Shown: one piece after another, positions 33,127-40,545 of the stretch | Layout of the letters: the number at the start of each line of letters is the position of its first letter | How positions within the stretch are numbered: position 1 is the first letter of the stretch | Assembly: GCA_035629175.1 (NCBI GenBank) | Contig: DASPIL010000007.1 | Location: 1 to 46,948 of the forward strand | Reading direction: 5' to 3' | Source: Verrucomicrobiia bacterium | GTDB taxonomy: Bacteria > Verrucomicrobiota > Verrucomicrobiia > Limisphaerales > DASXHY01 | DNA length: 46,948 nt | Notes under the pieces: model-generated | Databases searched by the model: none | What the model was told of the DNA's origin: nothing | Seen by the model: the letters and a program-made list of their open reading frames with translations, nothing else | Program-made: the position numbers and the translations under genes

Positions 33127-34329
33127 TCAGGCTACCAACGGGGCGCCGAAATGCTTCTGGAGGACGAGGGTGATCGTGCCTCGCAAACGCGGTTCGGTGT
33201 CAGGATCGGTGGAAACAATACGCGTCCCTGCAAGCGCAGGGGAACGGCGCTTCAGCTCTCCTTCAACAATAGGACCCACTCGCGACCATGCGCGAGTGAC
33301 TTCGCCAACAAGGACAATGACCTCGGGAGCCAGGCCAGTGATCAGCATCGCAATGCCAGCGCCTAGAAAATGCGCCATGCGTTCCATGGCTTCTATTGCC
33401 TTCACGTCGCCCTGTTCAGCAAGGCGCAGGATATCCTCGAAGGTGAGTGGCGAATTCCCGTTGCGGCCGTTGCGGCTGTTCGTGGTGCTTTCCGTGTAAT
33501 AACGAACCGCGGCGGTATTGGAGGCGCAGGCTTCCCAGCACCCGCGGTTGCCGCATTTGCATTCGGGTCCGTCTTCCTGAACGGTGACATGCCCGAATTC
33601 ACCCGCCATCCCAGTGGCGCCGCGGACGAGTTGTCCGCTTAAAATCATCCCAACGCCAATGCCTTCCGAGATCGTGACGGTGACCAGATTGCGCACGCTT
33701 TCGCCATGCCGGCCGCTCCACAATTCAGCGAGAGCACAGGCATTTGCGGCGTTTTCCACTTCCACCGACAACCGCGTGGCGTTCTCCAGCGGAGTCTTCA
33801 AATCGAGATCCTCCCACCCAAGGTTCGGCGCGAACACGAGCTTGCTCGTTGCAACATCCACGCGGCCCGGCAAGGCAACGCCAATGCCCTCGTACGAAAT
33901 CTCGGGATGCGATGCCATCATGTTCCGGATACGTTGAATCAAGTCCGCCAGAAAGCGATCCTGGTTCTTGTCAGTGATCAGGACTTCCTGCGCGATGAAC
34001 CGCGTGTCAAGGCCTGCAATGGCAATCGTGGTTCGCGATGGACGGACATTGATGCCGATGATGCCGGCGCGGTCGCAATTGAGATGCAGGAACGTGGGGC
34101 GGCGTCCGCGCGGCAAATGACCCACCGCACCTTCCGTCACCCACCGTTGCGCAATCAGTTCCTCAGTGATCGCAGAGACTGTGCTGCGCTGCAGGCCGGA
34201 ATGACGCGAGAGATCCGCGCGGGAAACAGGCTGATGCTTGCGAATGAGGTTGAGAACAATCCGCCGGTTAATGTCACGAGCGGTTTCGCTGGTGGCCACC
34301 TGAAAGTTCTCGAGGTCGATTTTACGCAC
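33127..34329 (-). CDS. ROK-family transcriptional repressor (NagC/XylR type)
   Basis: A 400-aa sugar-responsive repressor. The N-terminal winged HTH is in TARDINRRIVLNLIRKHQPV and LSRHSGLQRSTVSAITEELI. The ROK domain has DLKTPLENATRLSVEVENAANACALAE, the ligand loop FGHV, and the zinc motif CKCGNRGCWE. The probable sugar-binding residues are in ISEGIGVGMILSGQLVRGATGMAGEFGH. The start is taken as GTG 34329 (VRKIDLENF); the longer in-frame extension would cross the SDR stop. It probably represses the neighbouring uronate genes; the ligand is unknown. Encoded after uxuA and the SDR and before the AraC regulator. Confidence 0.9.
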   Translation of the reverse strand: MRKIDLENFQVATSETARDINRRIVLNLIRKHQPVSRADLSRHSGLQRSTVSAITEELIAQRWVTEGAVGHLPRGRRPTFLHLNCDRAGIIGINVRPSRTTIAIAGLDTRFIAQEVLITDKNQDRFLADLIQRIRNMMASHPEISYEGIGVALPGRVDVATSKLVFAPNLGWEDLDLKTPLENATRLSVEVENAANACALAELWSGRHGESVRNLVTVTISEGIGVGMILSGQLVRGATGMAGEFGHVTVQEDGPECKCGNRGCWEACASNTAAVRYYTESTTNSRNGRNGNSPLTFEDILRLAEQGDVKAIEAMERMAHFLGAGIAMLITGLAPEVIVLVGEVTRAWSRVGPIVEGELKRRSPALAGTRIVSTDPDTEPRLRGTITLVLQKHFGAPLVA

Positions 34330-34427
34330 CGGGCGGAGGATTCGAGGTGATTTTGTTTGGCGTGCGAACAATATGGCAAACGCAATATCACTGTCAACGA
34401 AATTTATGCTTGAAAGTAGTGAGCTGA

Positions 34428-35186
34428 CTAGAAACCGATGCTCGCGCCACCGTCCACGGGAAGGATCACGCCTGTCACAAAACGAGCGGCTGGGGAACAG
34501 AGGTAGGTGGCGGCCCATCCAATATCTTCAGGGGTGCCAAAACAGTTCATCGGAGTGCGGCCTAGGATTTTGCGAGAACGTTCCGGATCCCCGTTCAGCG
34601 CACTGCGCATCATGTCGGACTCGATCCATCCCGGGGCAATCGCGTTCACCCTCACGCGGTGCGGCGAGACTTCTGTTGCGAGCGTTCGCACCAATCCCAG
34701 GTAGCCAGACTTTGCTGCTGCATATGCGGACACCATTGGAATCCCAAACAACGAAGCCATCGATGCCGTGAACAGAACGTTCCCGTGTTTTCGGGCGATC
34801 ATCCCAGGCAACACTGCGCGGGTGAGAGCAAACGCAGCTACAAGGTGCGTCTGCAGAATGGTGCTGAACTCCGCGGGTGACGTGTCCACGGCATTCTTCT
34901 TCAGATGAACTCCAGCATTGTTCACAAGGATCGACACCTGCCCCACCCTGTTGGCAACGCGATCCACCAGCGCAATGGCTTCATCGGCTTTCGTGAGGTC
35001 GTGCGCCTCAAAGAACGCCTGCTCACCGATCTGCTTCGCTGCCTCCTCAAGCACCTCTTTGCGCCGCCCCACCAGCACGACCTTCGCTCCCGCTTTTGCC
35101 ATGCACGATGAAATACCCAAACCAAGCCCCGTGCCTCCTCCCGTGACCAGCGCGATTTCACCCTTCAATGCAAACGGATCGTTCAT
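34428..35186 (-). CDS. Short-chain dehydrogenase (probable aldonate/uronate oxidoreductase)
   Basis: A 252-aa classical SDR. The cofactor motif is [10 protein letters not shown] (about 15-24), the NNAG motif follows (VNNAG), and the catalytic set is Ser in FTASMAS plus YAAAK. NAD(P)-binding is certain. The position next to uxuA suggests D-mannonate oxidoreductase (fructuronate reductase; Bacillus UxuB is an SDR) or a KduD-like 2-keto-3-deoxygluconate dehydrogenase. The ATG at 35186 is preceded by GAGGGAC, a good Shine-Dalgarno, favouring it over a TTG at 35195. It begins 10 bp downstream of the uxuA stop, so they are one operon. Confidence 0.87.
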   Translation of the reverse strand: MNDPFALKGEIALVTGGGTGLGLGISSCMAKAGAKVVLVGRRKEVLEEAAKQIGEQAFFEAHDLTKADEAIALVDRVANRVGQVSILVNNAGVHLKKNAVDTSPAEFSTILQTHLVAAFALTRAVLPGMIARKHGNVLFTASMASLFGIPMVSAYAAAKSGYLGLVRTLATEVSPHRVRVNAIAPGWIESDMMRSALNGDPERSRKILGRTPMNCFGTPEDIGWAATYLCSPAARFVTGVILPVDGGASIGF

Positions 35187-35195
35187 GTCCCTCAA

Positions 35196-36266
35196 CTATT
35201 CCTTCTCCAAAACCTGCAACGCGGCCCGCATATACCCGAGCGCATAAGCCATCCCGGCATGCCATGGCGCGGCGCATGTCATCTGCGGCGTATGATCCGG
35301 GATCAACACTCCCTCATAGTTGTTCTTCTTCAGTATGCGCAAGACGCGGATCATATCGATGTCCCCGTCGTCGATAAAGGTTTCGCGATAGTACGGCACC
35401 TTCCCAGTGACGTTTCGAAAATGCACGTACGCGAGTTTTCCCTGCCGGCTGTAATCATCCACGGCACTGTAAACGTCGCCCTCAGTCATTTCGGCAAGTG
35501 AGCCGAGGCAAAACTCCAGCGCATTCGCAGGGCTTGGCCGCAGGTCAATCACGCGCTGATACATCGAAGGTTGATAAACCAGCCGCGGCTGGCCGCGCAT
35601 TGTCGGCATCGGAGGATCATCGGGATGCAGCGCCAGCTTCACCCCCGCCGATTCGGCCACAGGTAACGCCGCTTCCAGGAACACATTCAGCCGCCGCCAC
35701 AATTCATCGTGCGACGCCACCGGAACCTCGCCCTTGGGCGCATTGCAGTCATAAACCATGTTCCACACCATTCCCTGTGGCATGGGCACATCGACCGGGC
35801 CTTCCATCCCCACCGACATTGCGCCGCCGCGGGCATAAGGCCTGTGTGTGCGGCCGCAAACGCCTGCGATGCTGAAATTATAGCCCATGATGGGAATCCC
35901 CGCCTCGCCCAGGTTTCGGAGGGTCGCCTTGACGTTTTCCAATTGATGCTCCCTGGCCGGGCCGTCCAGCAAAACATCATGCCAGTGTGCCGGGTCGAAG
36001 TTCTCGATGGCTTCCAGCTTCAACCCTTCGGCCTCAATCGACTGCCGCAACTCCTTTAGTTCGGCCGCCGACCAAATTGTGGCCGGATCTCCGGCAAGGC
36101 CCCATCCAAGTTCGCCGCCCGTCGGCTGGTTGTCGCAGGGATTCTGCACGCCGCCTTTGAAGTAATCCACGAGGTGCGCGACGATATGAGTCGCTCCCGC
36201 CTGCCGCGCAAATTGGAAATTTTCGCGGGTCAGCATGTGTCGATAGAGGCCAAGTCCCAATTTCAT
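35196..36266 (-). CDS. uxuA: Mannonate dehydratase-like TIM-barrel enzyme
   Basis: A 356-aa enzyme that should convert D-mannonate to 2-keto-3-deoxygluconate, a step in hexuronate breakdown. Family residues are LKLEAIENFDPAHWH, RNLGEAGIPIMGYNF, LALHPDDPP (His214, probable metal ligand), EFCLGSLAEM, and YVHFRNVTG (His282), plus DDGDIDM. It is about 40 aa shorter than E. coli UxuA and closer to the compact forms of this phylum. The ATG at 36266 begins at the TIM-barrel start; a longer frame reaching 36728 would overlap the divergent GH3 gene. Followed by the SDR after 10 bp. Divergent from the GH3 gene across 230 bp. Confidence 0.85.
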   Translation of the reverse strand: MKLGLGLYRHMLTRENFQFARQAGATHIVAHLVDYFKGGVQNPCDNQPTGGELGWGLAGDPATIWSAAELKELRQSIEAEGLKLEAIENFDPAHWHDVLLDGPAREHQLENVKATLRNLGEAGIPIMGYNFSIAGVCGRTHRPYARGGAMSVGMEGPVDVPMPQGMVWNMVYDCNAPKGEVPVASHDELWRRLNVFLEAALPVAESAGVKLALHPDDPPMPTMRGQPRLVYQPSMYQRVIDLRPSPANALEFCLGSLAEMTEGDVYSAVDDYSRQGKLAYVHFRNVTGKVPYYRETFIDDGDIDMIRVLRILKKNNYEGVLIPDHTPQMTCAAPWHAGMAYALGYMRAALQVLEKE

Positions 36267-36496
36267 TGCAAAAGTAGCGAAAAACCCGACGCGCAGATTG
36301 TTGCCGCCGGAGTGGCAGCAGCTGCAAGCAGGAAAAGGAATTTTAGAGAATAGTCCATGCGATTCGTACGATCTTCCATTCCGGGCTGGCAAGTGCGCTG
36401 AAATACTTCCGCCCGCGCTGGTTTCGTTGAAAACCGCCGCGATCAGCCCGGGAAATTTCGCTTGTTTGCCGGGCGACCAACGAAAGAATACGACGC

Positions 36497-38860
36497 ATGA
36501 ACCAATTGCGGTCCCCCGCCCGTCCCCTTCCCCGATCCAGCACCCGACCCGATACCGCTCCGCTGTATAAGCGCTCGGATCAACCCACTCCCAAACGGGT
36601 TCGCGATCTTCTGTCACGGATGTCGCTCGAGGAGAAAGCAGCCCAGATGATGTGCGTGTGGCAGGAGAAGGCGGCCAAACTGGTGGACGCGCAGGGAAAC
36701 TTCGATCCGCAGAAGGCGAAGAGTTCATTTAAGAAGGGCCATGGAATTGGACAGGTTGGAAGACCCAGTGACGCGGGCAGCGCCCCGGCCACTCCCGCGG
36801 ATGGCAAAACTGCCCGCGGAATGGCGGAACTGACAAACGCCATCCAAAAATTTTTCATCGAGCAGAGCCGCCTCGGCATCCCTGTGATCTTTCATGAGGA
36901 ATGCCTGCACGGGCATGCCGCCAAGCATGGCACGAGCTTTCCTCAGCCAATTGGGCTCGGCGCCACCTTCAATCCTTCGCTGATTGAAGCACTCTACACA
37001 ATGACCGCCCGCGAAACCCGGCTTCGAGGCGCGCATCAGGCTTTGACGCCCGTCGTGGACGTCGCGCGCGATGCCAGATGGGGTCGCGTCGAGGAAACGT
37101 ACGGCGAAGATCCCTATCTCGTCACCCAACTGGGGATGGCTGCCGTGCGCGGCTTTCAGGGCGACGCCTCATTCAAGGACAAGAGCCGATTGATCGCGAC
37201 GCTGAAACATTTCGTCGCACACGGCCAGCCCGAATCCGGAATGAACTGCGCACCGGCGAATGTCTCATCCCGCGTCCTGCGCGAGACATTTCTCGAGCCG
37301 TTCCGCCAATGCATCCAGCGGGCCGGCGCCATGAGCGTGATGGCCAGCTACAATGAAGTCGACGGCGTTCCGTCCCACGCCAGCGAATGGCTCCTGCGTG
37401 ATGTCTTGCGCAAGGAATGGGGATTCAAAGGCTTCGTCGTCTCTGATTATTACGCGATTTGGGAACTGGGATACCGCCCCGACACGCATGGCCACTTCGT
37501 CGCTGCAGACAAGGCACAATCCTGCGCGCTGGCCGTGAAGGCGGGTGTGAACATCGAACTCCCCGAACCTGACTGTTACCTGCATTTGGTGGGCCTGGTT
37601 CGCAAAGGCGTGTTGAAGGAAAAGGAACTCGACGACCTGATCGCTCCCATGCTGGAAGCAAAGTTCCGGCTGGGCTTGTTCGATGATCCTTATGTCGATC
37701 CTGATGAAGCGGATCGCGTCGTCGGTTGCGACGAGCATCGAAAACTCGCCCGCCAGGCTGCGGTGGAAACGATCACCCTGTTGAAGAACGAAAACGATCT
37801 CGCTCCGCTGGATCCATCGCGATTCAAAACGATCGCGGTGATCGGGCCCAACGCAAATCGTTCGCTCCTCGGCGGCTACAGCGGAGTTCCTAAACACAAT
37901 GTCACCGTGCTCGATGGGATCACTGCCAAAGTCGGCAGCCGCGCGAAGGTGCTGTATTGCGAGGGCTGCAAAATAACCGTGGGCGGTTCGTGGCAGCAGG
38001 ATGATGTCACGTTCAGTGATCCCGATGAGGACCGCAGGCAGATCGCTGAAGCCGTCCGAGTCGCGAAGCGCGCCGACGTCGTAGTTCTCGCGATTGGCGA
38101 GAACGAGCAGACATCCCGCGAAGCGTGGAGCCTCAAGCACATGGGCGATCGGGCTGCCCTGGAATTAATCGGACGCCAGATGGATCTTGTGGACGCGCTG
38201 GTTGCCACGGGAAAGCCTGTGATTGCGCTGCTGTTCAATGGCCGTCCGCTGGCAATTGCCGAGCTCAGCGCAAAAGTGCCCACGCTGTTTGAATGCTGGT
38301 ACCTGGGACAGGAATGCGGCCATGCAGTCGCAGACGTGTTGTTCGGCGACGCCAACCCTGCTGGAAAATTGCCCATTAGTTTTCCGCGTTCTGCAGGTCA
38401 TCTGCCCGTTTTTTATAATCACAAACCTTCGGCGCGCCGCGGCTACCTTGCCGATGACGTCTCCGCATTGTATCCGTTCGGGTTTGGATTGAGTTACACC
38501 CGTTTCGAAATCAGTAACGTGCGCCTGGAAAAGAAACGCATCCGGCCGGACCAATCAACACGTGTCGTCGCGGAGGTCACGAACACCGGCAAACGAGCGG
38601 GAGCTGAAGTGGTGCAACTCTACATTCGCGACCGCGTCAGTTCTGTCACACGGCCGGTCAAGGAACTCAAAGGATTCAAGAAAGTCGAGCTGCAGCCTGG
38701 GGAGACCCAAACGGTCGCGCTCGACATCGCGCCCGATTCGCTGGCGTTTTACAATGTCGGCATGAAATACGTGGTGGAACCGGGCGAGTTCGAGATCATG
38801 GTCGGAAACTCATCGCGCGACGCCGACCTGCAGCCGGTGGTCCTGACGGTCCTGCCCTGA
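36497..38860 (+). CDS. Glycoside hydrolase family 3 (beta-glucosidase / beta-xylosidase type)
   Basis: A 787-aa GH3 enzyme that removes terminal beta-linked sugars. The first domain holds FHEECLHGHAA, TPVVDVARDARWGRVEE, the KH motif LKHFVAHG, and the nucleophile Asp317 in GFVVSDYYAI. The second domain carries VIGPNANRSLLGGYSG and the C-terminal GFGLSYTRFE, with a fibronectin-III-like end (VVAEVTNTGKRAGAEVVQLYI). No signal peptide is seen, so it is probably cytoplasmic and acts on imported oligosaccharides. The ATG at 36497 has GAAAGA upstream. The GPH transporter follows 8 bp later, tying hydrolase and importer into one operon. Whether the substrate is a gluco-, xylo- or arabinoside cannot be read. 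Confidence 0.93.
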   Translation: MNQLRSPARPLPRSSTRPDTAPLYKRSDQPTPKRVRDLLSRMSLEEKAAQMMCVWQEKAAKLVDAQGNFDPQKAKSSFKKGHGIGQVGRPSDAGSAPATPADGKTARGMAELTNAIQKFFIEQSRLGIPVIFHEECLHGHAAKHGTSFPQPIGLGATFNPSLIEALYTMTARETRLRGAHQALTPVVDVARDARWGRVEETYGEDPYLVTQLGMAAVRGFQGDASFKDKSRLIATLKHFVAHGQPESGMNCAPANVSSRVLRETFLEPFRQCIQRAGAMSVMASYNEVDGVPSHASEWLLRDVLRKEWGFKGFVVSDYYAIWELGYRPDTHGHFVAADKAQSCALAVKAGVNIELPEPDCYLHLVGLVRKGVLKEKELDDLIAPMLEAKFRLGLFDDPYVDPDEADRVVGCDEHRKLARQAAVETITLLKNENDLAPLDPSRFKTIAVIGPNANRSLLGGYSGVPKHNVTVLDGITAKVGSRAKVLYCEGCKITVGGSWQQDDVTFSDPDEDRRQIAEAVRVAKRADVVVLAIGENEQTSREAWSLKHMGDRAALELIGRQMDLVDALVATGKPVIALLFNGRPLAIAELSAKVPTLFECWYLGQECGHAVADVLFGDANPAGKLPISFPRSAGHLPVFYNHKPSARRGYLADDVSALYPFGFGLSYTRFEISNVRLEKKRIRPDQSTRVVAEVTNTGKRAGAEVVQLYIRDRVSSVTRPVKELKGFKKVELQPGETQTVALDIAPDSLAFYNVGMKYVVEPGEFEIMVGNSSRDADLQPVVLTVLP

Positions 38861-38868
38861 TTGCCCTC

Positions 38869-40398
38869 ATGAATAATCCCAACCAGAAACTTTCGTTTCT
38901 CGAGAAAGCCGGATACAGCGGCGGAGATGCCGCGGCGAACTTCGTCTTCATGACGATGGTTCTGTTCCAGCTGAACTTCTACACGGACGTCTTTGGTCTA
39001 AAAGCCAGCCACGCCGCGGCCATCCTGTTGTGGCCGCGACTCTGGGACGCTGCGTTTGACCCGATCATGGGACTTTTGGCCGATCGGACACGCACGCGGT
39101 GGGGCCGGTTCAGACCCTGGGTGCTTTGGACGGCGATTCCGTGGGCGGTCGTCATGGTGCTCGCATACACCACGCCGAAAGGCTGGAGCATGGCTGCCAT
39201 GCTTGCGTACGCGGCAATCACAAACACGCTGCTGATGACGCTCTATTCGATGAACAACATGCCTTACTCGGCATTGGGCGGAGTCATGACGGCGGATCTA
39301 AACGAGCGAACCAGGCTCAATTCGTTCCGCTTCATTTCCGTCAATATCGCGCAGTTCATTGTAGGCGGCTTCACCCTGCCCCTCGTTGCAAAGTTTGCTG
39401 TTGGACACGACCGCCAATACGGGTGGCGAATGACGATGACGATCTGGGCGGCAGTGTGCCTGGTCCTTTTCCTGATCACCTTTCTCACCACGCGCGAACG
39501 CGTGCAGCCGGTCGTTGAAACCAAGGCGTCACCCAAGCAGGATTTCACGGACCTGCTGCGCAATGTCCCCTGGCGGATCATGTTTGTGATGACGCTCTTC
39601 CATTTCGCCATCCTGTCGTTCCGCGGCGGCGCGCTCTATAATTATTACCACCATTATGCGGACAAGGCCGCGATGTTTGATTTCATCGAGAAACTTGGCC
39701 TCACCGCACCAGCGCTCGTCGAAGGTGCAAAGTCCAGCGGCATCCTGGGCTGGCTGGGTTACATCGTGCATGGCGACCGCGCAAACCTCGGCAACAGCAA
39801 TGTTGCCGATGTGTTCAACAGCATCGTCAACATGATCGGCACGGCGACGACAATCACCGTGATCCTGCTGTCGCCTCCGCTCTCCCGCAGGTTCGGAAAA
39901 AAAGCGATAGCAGTCGCTGGATTCGCGCTCGCATCGCTCGGGACGTTTGCCTTCTACCTGCTGTCGCCGACAAATGTCACAGGAATGGTGTTGCTCACTA
40001 TTTTGATCGCGATTTTTTACGCGCCCACAATTCCTCTCGTCTGGGCAATCTTCGCCGACGTTGCGGACTATTCCGAGTTGCAGACGGGCCGCCGATTCAC
40101 AGGGACCGTATTTGCGACGATTGGTTTCGCCTTGAAGGCAGGGCTCGCGCTGGGATCGGCTTCGTTCCTGTGGATCATGGCGCGGCTGTTTAATTACGAA
40201 ACGAATCTTCCAACGGCGCCCAATGCAATCGCCGGCTTTCGATTTACGAGCGGGATCGTTGTCGGAATTTTGTTCGCCATCTGCACCTTCCTTCTGATGG
40301 CTTACAAGCTGAACAAGCGCGCCACCCTGGACATGGCCGCAGAACTTGCCGAAAGACGCAAACAAGCGCCCCCGCCAGGTTCAAGTGCGCCTGCATAA
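38869..40398 (+). CDS. GPH-family sugar:cation symporter (MFS)
   Basis: A 509-aa carrier with 12 predicted transmembrane segments. It shows the GPH (MelB/XynP) pattern: SGGDAAANFVFMTMV near the N-terminus, AAFDPIMGLLADRTRTRWGRFRPWVL, and TLYSMNNMPYSALGGVM. IFADVADYSELQTGRRFTGTVFA in the second half is highly typical of the family. A roughly 80-residue loop (about 255-320) with a repeated DFIEKLGL-like stretch is longer than usual. It is expected to import an oligo- or di-saccharide with Na+ or H+ for the GH3 enzyme encoded 8 bp upstream. Confidence 0.92.
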   Translation: MNNPNQKLSFLEKAGYSGGDAAANFVFMTMVLFQLNFYTDVFGLKASHAAAILLWPRLWDAAFDPIMGLLADRTRTRWGRFRPWVLWTAIPWAVVMVLAYTTPKGWSMAAMLAYAAITNTLLMTLYSMNNMPYSALGGVMTADLNERTRLNSFRFISVNIAQFIVGGFTLPLVAKFAVGHDRQYGWRMTMTIWAAVCLVLFLITFLTTRERVQPVVETKASPKQDFTDLLRNVPWRIMFVMTLFHFAILSFRGGALYNYYHHYADKAAMFDFIEKLGLTAPALVEGAKSSGILGWLGYIVHGDRANLGNSNVADVFNSIVNMIGTATTITVILLSPPLSRRFGKKAIAVAGFALASLGTFAFYLLSPTNVTGMVLLTILIAIFYAPTIPLVWAIFADVADYSELQTGRRFTGTVFATIGFALKAGLALGSASFLWIMARLFNYETNLPTAPNAIAGFRFTSGIVVGILFAICTFLLMAYKLNKRATLDMAAELAERRKQAPPPGSSAPA

Positions 40399-40545
40399 TC
40401 GCACCCACACCCGGAAAACCAGGCGCAGCGCAGTCCAAACGGCCGTCCGTACTTCCCACCCTGCGCGTTCCGTAGCGTCCCTTCTTGGATATCCGAATTC
40501 ATTCGGCTAAACCATGCGCCGAATCAGCCGAACTACACACCACTC

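Noticed and set aside
35196-36728. Long N-terminal extension of uxuA up to 36728
   Set aside because: It would overlap the divergent GH3 gene by over 200 bp, and the added residues are not family-like.
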